Source: RUG14186 sp964644555 (lineage in GTDB: Bacteria > Bacillota > Clostridia > Eubacteriales > Anaerofustaceae). From it: a DNA stretch of 34,050 nucleotides. Shown in pieces: positions 1 to 7,263 of the stretch. The first letter of the stretch is position 1; every line of letters starts with the position of its first letter. Location of the stretch: positions 1 to 34,050 of the forward strand of contig CAZXWI010000004.1 of NCBI GenBank assembly GCA_964644555.1, in the 5' to 3' direction. The translations under genes and the position numbers were made by a program. A model generated the notes under the pieces. The model saw only the letters and a list, made by a program, of their open reading frames with translations, was not told where the DNA came from and did not search any database.

Positions 1-115
1 CATTAAAACCGTAATTAAAATCATATTTTATCAATTTTGAGTTACCGTTTTAAGAAAATGTGTGTTTAATGCATGATATGTGCAAAATACACAAAATAGC
101 GCTATAAAAATAAAT

Positions 116-129
116 GCAAAATATTTTGC
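116..129. promoter_or_regulatory. Perfect 14-bp palindrome upstream of the first transporter
   Basis: GCAAAATATTTTGC is a perfect palindrome ending 7 bases before the AAAGGAG ribosome site (137-143) of the MFS gene. Its place in the 5' leader fits an operator for a dimeric repressor, but no regulator can be assigned. A possible -10 (TATAAA, 103-108) lies just upstream without a convincing -35. The TetR palindrome at 5701-5720 has a different sequence, so a different regulator would be expected. Confidence 0.35.
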
Positions 130-153
130 CAAAAACAAAGGAGTCATCTAAAC

Positions 154-1383
154 ATGAATCAAGAAACAAAATTAACCGCTCATGGGTTAGCAATTACTTT
201 GTTAGCTTGCTTGCTCCAAGGGGTACAGTACATCTCAAACAATGCATGGAACTATGGTTATGCAGCAGCATATGAAAGCTGGGGATTAACTCTTATTCAA
301 ATCGGTGCTATGGCATCTGCTTGTCAGTTGGCAAAGTCAATAACAAACCTTTTCGGTGGCGTATTGATTGAAAAATTCGGTTATAAAAGAGTTTTGCTTA
401 TCTGCGCAGGAATCTTCGGACTTATTCCATTACTCACTGTTTTCTTCTACAAAAGTTATGTAGCATTAATGATTCTTCGTATATTGGCAGGCGCTGCAGC
501 TTGCTCAATTTACGCAGGTTGTAACTTAATGGCATTTGAAAATCTTCCTCCTCAAAACAGAGCATTTGCACACGGAATCATCCTTGCCGGTCCTAATGTA
601 GGTATTGTTTTGGCATCATTCCTCATTCCGTCACTTATCGCTTCCAAAGGATGGCAGGCTGGATTTATCGCAGCTGCAGTTGTAATCTTTATAATCTGCA
701 TTGCGTTTGCAATTCTCGTTAAAGGCGGCAAACCTCAACCTAAAGACAAACAAGAAAAAGCAGCTGACTACACAAAGAACATGATTAAAGCATGTTTGAA
801 TAAAAACTGGATCCTCGGCACATTAGCAAACTTCCTTTTAGTCGGTGCTGTTATGGGATTAGGATCTTACCTTACTTTGTGCCTCGTAGAAGAAAAAGGC
901 ATGACACTTGTTGAAGCAGGTGCTATAACAGGTGCTGCTTCATTGGTAGGTTTCTTCGTAAATCCGCTTTGCGGTGTATTATCGGATGCCATTCACTCAC
1001 GAAAATGGGTAATAATGCCTTCAGCTCTCCTCTGGGCGGCTTCTGTAGTAGGATTTGCAATGCTCGATGCAAAAGCAGCTCTTATTGCAATGGTATTTAT
1101 CAAAGACTCGACATTCTTATCAGCAACAAGACCTCTTAATGTTATGGTTGCCGAATCGGTACCGGCAGAGTATATGGCTTCAACTTCAGGATTATATAAC
1201 GGACTGTCCTTCTTCGGTTCGTCATTCACTCCCGTTATATTCGGTATCGTTCTTACAAAAACAGGTTCATACTCATCAATTCTTTATACGGCCGCAGCAC
1301 TCTTTGTAGTTGCATTCGTAGTAGAATTATTCATGAGTGAAACTTATACAGGTAAAGCTCTTGCTTCAAAAGATGAAAACTAA
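154..1383 (+). CDS. MFS transporter
   Basis: This 409-residue protein is a major facilitator superfamily permease of the cytoplasmic membrane, with about 12 hydrophobic segments. The loop after the second helix carries an MFS motif-A-like stretch (GGVLIEKFGYKR, near residues 69-80), and a related GVLSDAIHSRK stretch follows the central loop at about residue 275. A hydrophilic linker near residues 190-210 (KPQPKDKQEK) separates the two six-helix halves. The ATG has AAAGGAG ten bases upstream. It heads a same-strand run with a second transporter and two URO-D-type methyltransferase homologues, so the cargo is plausibly their substrate or product. The substrate cannot be read from the sequence. 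Confidence 0.9.
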   Translation: MNQETKLTAHGLAITLLACLLQGVQYISNNAWNYGYAAAYESWGLTLIQIGAMASACQLAKSITNLFGGVLIEKFGYKRVLLICAGIFGLIPLLTVFFYKSYVALMILRILAGAAACSIYAGCNLMAFENLPPQNRAFAHGIILAGPNVGIVLASFLIPSLIASKGWQAGFIAAAVVIFIICIAFAILVKGGKPQPKDKQEKAADYTKNMIKACLNKNWILGTLANFLLVGAVMGLGSYLTLCLVEEKGMTLVEAGAITGAASLVGFFVNPLCGVLSDAIHSRKWVIMPSALLWAASVVGFAMLDAKAALIAMVFIKDSTFLSATRPLNVMVAESVPAEYMASTSGLYNGLSFFGSSFTPVIFGIVLTKTGSYSSILYTAAALFVVAFVVELFMSETYTGKALASKDEN

Positions 1384-1409
1384 TTAAATAAATTAAAATT
1401 ATTAACTTT

Positions 1410-1442
1410 GAATTGTCCGTCCCAATTCGGGGCGGACAATTC
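1410..1442 (+). other. Strong stem-loop between the two transporter genes
   Basis: A 14-bp stem (1410-1423 with 1429-1442, one G-T pair) encloses a 5-base AATTC loop. It lies 27 bases after the first transporter's stop and 22 bases before the second one's ATG. No T-run follows on either strand, so it does not look like a standard intrinsic terminator. It more likely protects or processes mRNA, or partly attenuates expression. Confidence 0.6.
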
Positions 1443-1464
1443 ACTAAGCATTATAGGTGTTATT

Positions 1465-2817
1465 ATGAAAGATAAAAAATTAAGATTTTGGGGCGCTGCT
1501 GATATAGGAGAAGGATTCTTATCAACTGTCAGTAATACATACTTCTCTTTGTTTTTAACAGATGTAGCCCTTTTGCCGCTCAGTGCGGTAAGCTTCGTAA
1601 TGATGATCACAAGTGTTTTTGACTTTATCGCAGCACCCGTAGCAGGCGGTATTATTTCGGGAACAAAACCCATGAAATGGGGCAAAATCCGTTCATGGCT
1701 TTTGATAGCACCTCCGATAGCAATGATTTTTTCGACCCTCAGCTACATTCCCTACTCATCTGCCACATTTACGGTAATAAGCATTACCGTTTGCTATATC
1801 ATAGCCAGAGCTACATATAACATTTCATGGGCAGGCAACCTTTCTCTTATAAATGTAGTTGCAGATACGCCGGATATGAGAACAAAACTCACATCTCAAA
1901 GAATGGCAGGATTTAATATAGGAAAGCTTTCTTGCGGATATATAACACCTGTTCTGGCAGCTGCATTCGCTTCTGCATTCGGAGAAAAATACTCATATGC
2001 ACTTGTTTTGTTAATTGCAGGACTTCTTCTCGTAATAGGGCAATTAACACACTTTGCCATCTCAAAAGGATACGAAAACTCTTCAAATTTCGATGAATCT
2101 ATCGATCTTGCGGATGAAAAACCGGTAAGCCTTAAAGAAATGTTTGTGGCACTCGGCACAAACCCGCAGCTGCTTATAACAGTTTGCGTAGACTTAACCA
2201 GCAATATGGGATCATTTTTGCTCCCTGCATTGGCAACATACTATTACAAATATGTTGCCGAAGATATGGTGCTTATGTCGCTTCATATGCTCCTCACCGG
2301 ATTCGGAGGGCTTATAGGTTCTATATTAATCAGAACAATAGGTAATAAAATAAAAGACCATCGTGCATTTTTGTGTTTTGTATATCCAATAATCGCAATC
2401 CTTTTATTCAGCTGTCGTTTTGTAGCACAAATGCCCGTTGTATTCATGATACTTAACATCATCTCTCAAACATTAACAGGGACTACACAGCCTTTGGAAT
2501 TGCAACTTTACATGGATAATGTCATTTATCATAAATACAAAACAGGAGTCGATGCAAACAGCTTTATTATGAGCCTTAGTAATATGCCGGTAAAATTTGC
2601 AACAATTTTAAAAAGCGCAATAATTCCATTTGTACTTATGCAGGCAGGCTTTGTTGCAGGCATGGAACCAACTCCGGAACTGAAACAAGGTATCATCAAC
2701 GCCTACACAATAATTCCCGCAATAATTCCGATAATAGGATTTATATTACTTAAATTCTTCTACAAGCTAAGCAGAAGCGAGGTTATCAGAATGAAAGAAG
2801 AAATGGAAAAGGAGTAA
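1465..2817 (+). CDS. GPH-family (MelB-like) cation symporter homologue
   Basis: The ATG at 1465 gives a 450-residue protein; the frame is open further upstream, but that part runs through the stem-loop, and AGGTG lies five bases before this ATG. The N-terminal pattern (KLRFWGAADIGEG, then SVFDFIAAPVAGG and WGKIRSWLL) is typical of the glycoside-pentoside-hexuronide:cation symporters, which take up sugars or small organic compounds with Na+ or H+ through about 12 membrane helices. It ends in a charged cytoplasmic tail. The AAAAGGAG site for the next gene sits inside its last codons, five bases before its stop to the next ATG, so the genes are likely co-translated. Not all GPH relatives carry sugars, and the cargo here is unknown. 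Confidence 0.87.
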   Translation: MKDKKLRFWGAADIGEGFLSTVSNTYFSLFLTDVALLPLSAVSFVMMITSVFDFIAAPVAGGIISGTKPMKWGKIRSWLLIAPPIAMIFSTLSYIPYSSATFTVISITVCYIIARATYNISWAGNLSLINVVADTPDMRTKLTSQRMAGFNIGKLSCGYITPVLAAAFASAFGEKYSYALVLLIAGLLLVIGQLTHFAISKGYENSSNFDESIDLADEKPVSLKEMFVALGTNPQLLITVCVDLTSNMGSFLLPALATYYYKYVAEDMVLMSLHMLLTGFGGLIGSILIRTIGNKIKDHRAFLCFVYPIIAILLFSCRFVAQMPVVFMILNIISQTLTGTTQPLELQLYMDNVIYHKYKTGVDANSFIMSLSNMPVKFATILKSAIIPFVLMQAGFVAGMEPTPELKQGIINAYTIIPAIIPIIGFILLKFFYKLSRSEVIRMKEEMEKE

Positions 2818-2822
2818 ACACA

Positions 2823-4175
2823 ATGACTTTAAAAGAAGATAGACTGAAACTTTTCAATGATGTCTACACAAACAAAATTCCCAAAAGAGTCCCTATCAAT
2901 GTCAGTTTAACTATGGATGTTGTTTCTGGATATGCTAATCTAAACAGAAAAGATGTTTTATGGAATCCTTCATTGATTGAAAATGCCGTAAAAGAATTAG
3001 CTCAAAAAGTTTTTACGGATGTAAATGTATTCGGTGGAAATCCACGATATCCCTCGCAAAGCCAAGCACTTCGTTCAACAAATTCAGTCATGAGTTCCAC
3101 AGGATTAATGCAGCATCCCGAAGTAATAGGACTCTACCGAGAGGAATACGATCGTTTTATACAAGATCCGTATGCTTGTATATGGGAAGTTATAATCCCT
3201 CGTCTTTATAAAGAACTCGATTTCAACAACGATCCGGCAAGAGCGTTGTTTGCACTTTATCAAAGCTCGCAAGTTAAAGCAGAAGATTTAAGAAAAATCA
3301 TGAGCCTTAACCAAACGCTCACTAATGAATTCGGCTACTACACTGCGCCTGCCGGTGCATTCGCCGCAGCATATGCATGTATGGACTTTATAACGGATAA
3401 CATAAGAAGCTTTTCTGAAATGTCTAAAGACATACGCCGCTGCCCCGACAAAGTTTTGGCAGCAAGCGAAGCCGTATATCCTCTCAACTACCTCCAAGCA
3501 AAGCAAGCAGTGCCTCACGATGAAGGCGCAAGTTTCTTTCCTCTTCATATGCCTACATTCATGAGAGAAAAAGATTTCGCTAAATTATGGTGGCCTACAT
3601 TTAAAAAACAAGTTACAGATTATGCTTCATTGGGAATGCATACGAGAGCATTTTGCGAAGATGATTGGATGCGCTACATTGACTATTTGCAGGAATTACC
3701 TACAGACACAAGATATCAATTCGAATATGGTGATCCAAAGATATTAAAAGAAAAACTCGGAAACAAATTTATTCTCACAGGTCTGTTCCCTCTCGGATAC
3801 CTTACTACATTATCCAAAGAGGAATGCATTGATAAAGTAAAAGAGTTTATCGATATCATGGCACCCGGAGGCAAATTCATTTTTGGGTTTGATAAAAATC
3901 CGCTTATCTATGAAGACATCAATCTCGATAACCTCATAGCTGTTTGCGAAACAGTCAGAGATTACGGAGTGTATGACAACGCAGGAAGCACTGCAGGTGA
4001 AGAGTTCAATTCATCGGATTACACTCATTCAAATTCGCCGAAATTCACAAGCAAATGCTACAGGACATGGGAAGAATACAAAGAGCTACACCCCGAAACA
4101 CCCGAGAGTGCAAAAGAGCGTGTGGAAAAATCGGAAAGAGATTTAATTTCACAGGCATATAGTCTTTTACTGTAG
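2823..4175 (+). CDS. URO-D family protein, methyltransferase-like, paralogue 1
   Basis: This 450-residue protein belongs to the uroporphyrinogen decarboxylase (URO-D) superfamily, in the branch related to corrinoid methyltransferases such as MtaA and CmuA rather than haem synthesis. It shares several blocks with the next gene: TG-x-x-QHPE (93-100), P-x-HM near 240-243, a DFxKLWWPTFK stretch (251-261), EYGDP (301-305) and MAPGG (346-350). MtaA-type enzymes bind zinc through H-x-C plus a later Cys. Here the equivalent place seems to read AFCEDDW (276-282), with a Cys but no His two residues earlier. It starts five bases after the symporter stop. Methyl transfer is inferred from family; the substrate is unknown and no corrinoid protein lies nearby. 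Confidence 0.82.
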   Translation: MTLKEDRLKLFNDVYTNKIPKRVPINVSLTMDVVSGYANLNRKDVLWNPSLIENAVKELAQKVFTDVNVFGGNPRYPSQSQALRSTNSVMSSTGLMQHPEVIGLYREEYDRFIQDPYACIWEVIIPRLYKELDFNNDPARALFALYQSSQVKAEDLRKIMSLNQTLTNEFGYYTAPAGAFAAAYACMDFITDNIRSFSEMSKDIRRCPDKVLAASEAVYPLNYLQAKQAVPHDEGASFFPLHMPTFMREKDFAKLWWPTFKKQVTDYASLGMHTRAFCEDDWMRYIDYLQELPTDTRYQFEYGDPKILKEKLGNKFILTGLFPLGYLTTLSKEECIDKVKEFIDIMAPGGKFIFGFDKNPLIYEDINLDNLIAVCETVRDYGVYDNAGSTAGEEFNSSDYTHSNSPKFTSKCYRTWEEYKELHPETPESAKERVEKSERDLISQAYSLLL

Positions 4176-4229
4176 TTACACAAATAATAGTCTATTCATA
4201 TTTTAAATAAAACACATGGAGGTATAACT

Positions 4230-5621
4230 ATGGACTCGAATAATTTAAGACAAGAACGCGAAAAAATGTATACTGAATTATACAACAACATAATTCCAGA
4301 AAGATTTCCAGTGCATGACAGCATAACATGGAACTATCTTATCGAATACTCCGGCAAAGACTTAATGGAAGTTCAATATCGCTATGATCCCGATGAATGT
4401 ATAGAAATCATCGAAAAAGCATATGCTGACGGGGTACTCACCGGAGATAATCAAGTTACCGCAGGAGGTCATTGGCCCATTTCACTCATGCTACAGGAAT
4501 GCAGACAAAGTGTTGTTGGCACAACGGGAATGATTCAGCATCCGGAACGCGAATATATGTATGATGATGAATACGATGAATTCATCAAAAATCCCTATGA
4601 CTTCTTCTTGGAAAAAATTTCGACACGAACCAATTTTGCGTATTCCAAAGGTGAAGTAGCAAGACAATTCGCTTTTACGAAATGGATACTTTCACAAAAC
4701 GAACTCGGAGAAAGATTAGGCAAAGTAAATAAAACGATTTCTGATAAATACGGACATTGGGCACCGCCTGCAGGAAGCGGTAATCATCAATATATTCCGT
4801 TTGATTTCCTTGCAGATCACTGCCGTGGATTCTCTAAAATACCCGTTGATGTAAGACGCCAACCGGAGAAAGTACTTGAAGCTTGCGAAGCGTTAATGCC
4901 AATGTGCTTATGGACAGGTATGAATAAAGTGCAAACAAATGTCGGTTCAAATATGATTCCGACACACATGGCAGCCTACCTCAAAACAAAAGACTTCGAA
5001 AAATTCTATTGGCCGACATTTAAAGCTGTTGTTCACAAAACAGCACAAAGAGGTCAGGCAATGTCCATCTTTATCGAAAATGATTGGGATAGATATGTCG
5101 ATTACCTTGAAGAAATGCCCATGGGCACAAGAATGTATATGGAATACGGTGATCCGAAGAAATTCAAGGACAAACTCGGAAAGAAACATATCATCGCAGG
5201 CTTCTATCCGCTAACTCTCTTTAAAACAGGCACAAAAGAACAATGCATTGACAAGGCTAAGGAGATCATCGATGTTATGGCCCCGGGAGGAAATTATTAC
5301 TTCTTATGCGATAAGAGCGCTCTTACCCTCGGAGATATAAATATTGAAAACTACAAAGCAACAATGCAGTATGTTAATGAAAATAATAGAAACGACAATG
5401 CAGGTGCAATAGTTAACCCCACATTAACAAGAGAAGATACAATCGACAAAGATATCTGCGATAAATATTCCGTAGATGATTTCAAATCCAAATATGTTGT
5501 ATCATTTGAAGAATTTATTCAGGAATTTCCACCTGTTAATCCTAAAATCGAATGCTATATGCAGGAATACTACAACAAATATCAAAATATGTTACGACTT
5601 CAAGCACCTCATAATCTTTAA
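4230..5621 (+). CDS. URO-D family protein, methyltransferase-like, paralogue 2
   Basis: This 463-residue paralogue of the preceding gene keeps TGMIQHPE (99-106), P-x-HM (244-247), KDFEKFYWPTFK (254-265), MEYGDPKK (304-311) and MAPGG (350-354). At the position where MtaA-type enzymes have H-x-C it seems to read IFIENDW (280-286), so both His and Cys are missing. A Cys at 360 follows the APGG block. GGAGG at 4218-4222 precedes the ATG. The 54-base gap to paralogue 1 contains no clear promoter or terminator, so the two are probably one transcript ending at the terminator at 5631. The two may form a heterodimer, act on different substrates, or split substrate- and corrinoid-facing roles; the sequence does not decide. 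Confidence 0.82.
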   Translation: MDSNNLRQEREKMYTELYNNIIPERFPVHDSITWNYLIEYSGKDLMEVQYRYDPDECIEIIEKAYADGVLTGDNQVTAGGHWPISLMLQECRQSVVGTTGMIQHPEREYMYDDEYDEFIKNPYDFFLEKISTRTNFAYSKGEVARQFAFTKWILSQNELGERLGKVNKTISDKYGHWAPPAGSGNHQYIPFDFLADHCRGFSKIPVDVRRQPEKVLEACEALMPMCLWTGMNKVQTNVGSNMIPTHMAAYLKTKDFEKFYWPTFKAVVHKTAQRGQAMSIFIENDWDRYVDYLEEMPMGTRMYMEYGDPKKFKDKLGKKHIIAGFYPLTLFKTGTKEQCIDKAKEIIDVMAPGGNYYFLCDKSALTLGDINIENYKATMQYVNENNRNDNAGAIVNPTLTREDTIDKDICDKYSVDDFKSKYVVSFEEFIQEFPPVNPKIECYMQEYYNKYQNMLRLQAPHNL

Positions 5622-5630
5622 AAATTCCGG

Positions 5631-5661
5631 AAGCTCCCTACTTAGGGAGTTTCTTTTTCTT
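5631..5661 (+). terminator. Intrinsic terminator of the transporter/URO-D operon
   Basis: CTCCCT (5634-5639) and AGGGAG (5644-5649) form a short GC-rich stem with an ACTT loop, extendable by one or two A-T pairs. TTTCTTTTTCTT follows directly. The U-tract ends where the -35 box of the tetR promoter begins. Confidence 0.85.
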
Positions 5662-5688
5662 GACAACCTCTTCCCCACAGTCTATAAT
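5660..5688 (+). promoter_or_regulatory. Consensus sigma-A promoter of the tetR-type gene
   Basis: TTGACA (5660-5665) and TATAAT (5683-5688) are separated by exactly 17 bases, a full match to the sigma-70/sigma-A consensus. Transcription would begin near 5695, about 50 bases before the tetR start codon. So strong a promoter in front of a repressor gene suggests it is held down by autoregulation. Confidence 0.88.
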
Positions 5689-5700
5689 AAACTCATCCGT

Positions 5701-5720
5701 TTTAAAATGAGCATTTTAAA
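5701..5720. promoter_or_regulatory. Likely TetR operator (9-2-9 palindrome)
   Basis: TTTAAAATG and CATTTTAAA are perfect inverted half-sites separated by AG, 12 bases downstream of the -10 box and 27 bases before the tetR ATG. This is a usual size and place for an autoregulatory TetR-family operator. No second copy was found before the MFS gene, so control of that operon by the same protein is not shown. Confidence 0.6.
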
Positions 5721-5747
5721 TCATATATTTTAATAAAAGGAGCTTCT

Positions 5748-6332
5748 ATGCCACCGAAACCGAAATTCACAAAAGCAGAAATCACCCTTGCGGCACTTAA
5801 TATAGCTTCCGAAAAAGGAATAGAAAAACTCACAGCTCAAGAATTGGCAAAAGAGCTGAACTCTTCAGCGCGCCCCATTTTCACTGTTTTTTCATCAATA
5901 AAAGAAGTGCAGGACGAAGTAATAAAAGCGGCAATGACCAAATTCGAAAGCTATGTTCAAAAGCCCATTCCCAACACTCCCCTATTTAAACAAATAGGTA
6001 TGCAAATGGTATCATTTGCAATGAATGAACCGAAACTCTATCGATTGCTTTTTATGAAAGAAAATAATCCCTCCGAAACATTTGATACGCTCTTTGAAAA
6101 ATTAGGCATTGTTGCCCAAAACAGCATTAAAACCATAAAGCACGAACATAACTTAAGTGATAAAGATGCAAAGAAACTCTTCGAAAATGTATGGATATTC
6201 ACTTTCGGCATAGGTGCATTATGTGCCACGGGAATGTGCAAATTTTCAAATGAAGAACTAAGCAATATGTTATCCGAAGAATTCAGCGCAATGATGATGT
6301 TGATTCACTCAAGTCAAACAAACGAACTCTAA
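5748..6332 (+). CDS. TetR/AcrR-family transcriptional regulator
   Basis: This 194-residue protein has the TetR layout. An N-terminal DNA-binding domain (FTKAEITLAALNIASEKG, residues 7-24, then LTAQELAKELNSSARPIFTVF, about 28-48) contains the helix-turn-helix, and a helical C-terminal half forms the ligand-binding and dimer domain. AAAGGAG lies seven bases before the ATG. The gene has its own consensus promoter and a palindrome in the leader, so self-repression is likely. It is the nearest regulator to the transporter/URO-D operon, but it is separated from it by a terminator, and control of that operon is only an inference from position. Confidence 0.9.
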   Translation: MPPKPKFTKAEITLAALNIASEKGIEKLTAQELAKELNSSARPIFTVFSSIKEVQDEVIKAAMTKFESYVQKPIPNTPLFKQIGMQMVSFAMNEPKLYRLLFMKENNPSETFDTLFEKLGIVAQNSIKTIKHEHNLSDKDAKKLFENVWIFTFGIGALCATGMCKFSNEELSNMLSEEFSAMMMLIHSSQTNEL

Positions 6333-6353
6333 TCAAAGCGAAATGCTAATGTT

Positions 6354-6390
6354 TTAACAAAATAATGGATTAAAATATAACAGTTATAAT
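6354..6390 (+). promoter_or_regulatory. Possible promoter for the GNAT leader
   Basis: TTAACA (6354-6359) is 16 bases from TATAAC (6376-6381). A perfect TATAAT (6385-6390) lies just downstream but lacks a good -35. Either would start a leader of about 170 bases before the GNAT gene at 6564. Confidence 0.4.
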
Positions 6391-6450
6391 ATAAAAGCGA
6401 ATGCTCTGACGAAAGGCTTGATTATAAATATTATTTAAGGAGATTGCTTT

Positions 6451-6489
6451 TTGAAAAAATCAATCAAACAAACGGATAGTGTAGCATAA
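6451..6489 (+). CDS. Possible 12-codon leader peptide
   Basis: A TTG codon at 6451 lies eight bases after a full AAGGAG (6437-6442). It opens a frame that would read MKKSIKQTDSVA and end at TAA 6487-6489. The stop falls inside the 5' half of a hairpin (GATAGT 6475-6480 with ACTATC 6507-6512, plus an inner GCATAAC/GTTAGC pairing). A ribosome on this frame would melt that hairpin, as in translational attenuation. At this length coding potential cannot be judged, and the ribosome site could be chance or a relic of a lost gene. Confidence 0.3.
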   Translation: MKKSIKQTDSVA

Positions 6490-6523
6490 CTGGGATGTTA
6501 GCAAATACTATCACAGCGCAAAC

Positions 6524-6557
6524 CTCCCCGTATTGCAGTCAATAATTTTCAGGGGGG
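6524..6557 (+). promoter_or_regulatory. Hairpin covering the GNAT gene's Shine-Dalgarno
   Basis: CTCCCC (6524-6529) can pair with GGGGGG (6552-6557), which is the Shine-Dalgarno sequence of the GNAT gene starting at 6564. Inside the loop, ATTG (6532-6535) pairs with CAAT (6540-6543). The arrangement suggests that ribosome access is controlled by RNA folding. Confidence 0.45.
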
Positions 6558-6563
6558 AAAACA

Positions 6564-7190
6564 ATGAATAAAAATGACTTATGTATTCGTTTGGAAGGAA
6601 AAGAAGAACAACAAAAGGTTGAAAATTTAGTAAGAGAATTATTTTGGAATGTATATCGCCCGGGCGGCCTCAAATATTATGTTTTGCATCAATTGCGAAA
6701 TCACTCCGCTTTCATTTCAGAGCTTAACTTCCTCTTGGAAAAGGACGGAAAAATAATCGGCCAAAATGTTTTCGTAAATGCCAACATTAAATCGGATGAC
6801 GGCAGAATGATTCCCATTGCAACAATGGGTCCGATATGCATTGCACCTCAATTTAAAAGGCAAGACTACGGTAAAATTTTATTGGATTACACTCTTAATA
6901 AAGCAAAAGAATACGGTATTAATGCAATTTGCTTTGAGGGAAACATTGATTTTTATGCTAAAAGCGGCTTTACTTATACTTCGAAGTTTAATATTCGTTA
7001 CCATGATTTACCCGAAGGAGTAGACTCCTCATTCTTTCTTTGTAAAGAATTGAGCAAAGGATATCTTGACGGCATTAGCGGCGAGTACACTCCACCCGAA
7101 TGTTATTTCGTAAACGAAGTAGATGCAGATGAGTTCGACAAATTATTTCCAACTAAGGAAAAACTAAAACTTACAGGTCACCTTTTCTGA
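6564..7190 (+). CDS. GNAT-family N-acetyltransferase
   Basis: This 208-residue protein is a GCN5-related acetyltransferase of the YhbS-like type, expected to move an acetyl group from acetyl-CoA to an unknown amine. A central strand (MGPICIAPQFKRQDYGKILL, about residues 88-107) matches motif A, the acetyl-CoA pyrophosphate-binding Q/R-x-x-x-x-G/A region. GNIDFYAKSGF (about 131-141) matches the usual late FY-x-x-x-GF motif. The C-terminal 60 residues are not conserved enough to name. Its leader holds a possible leader peptide and an SD-covering hairpin. It is the first of three GNAT genes in 4 kb, a mix typical of accessory detoxification or resistance genes. Confidence 0.85.
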   Translation: MNKNDLCIRLEGKEEQQKVENLVRELFWNVYRPGGLKYYVLHQLRNHSAFISELNFLLEKDGKIIGQNVFVNANIKSDDGRMIPIATMGPICIAPQFKRQDYGKILLDYTLNKAKEYGINAICFEGNIDFYAKSGFTYTSKFNIRYHDLPEGVDSSFFLCKELSKGYLDGISGEYTPPECYFVNEVDADEFDKLFPTKEKLKLTGHLF

Positions 7191-7197
7191 TAAACGA

Positions 7198-7229
7198 CAT
7201 TCCGGCGGTAGATTTTTACCGCCTGAATG
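7198..7229 (+). other. Stem-loop between the GNAT and hydrolase genes
   Basis: CATTC-x-GGCGGTA (7198-7210) pairs with TACCGCC-x-GAATG (7217-7229) around a six-base loop, twelve pairs with one mismatch. It starts eight bases after the GNAT stop. No real T-run follows, so termination would be weak; like the stem-loop at 1410, it may instead stabilise mRNA. Confidence 0.55.
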
Positions 7230-7263
7230 ATATTTACACCCATTACCCCGAGGAGAAACATAA

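Noticed and set aside
1408..1464. A longer N-terminus for the GPH symporter.
   Set aside because: It would translate through the 14-bp stem-loop, lacks a ribosome site, and places extra residues before the family's usual start.
6401..6416. CTGACGA followed by AAAGGC, similar to part of a hammerhead ribozyme core.
   Set aside because: No stem II with a following GAAA and no cleavage-site stem could be folded around it. A 7-base match is expected by chance.
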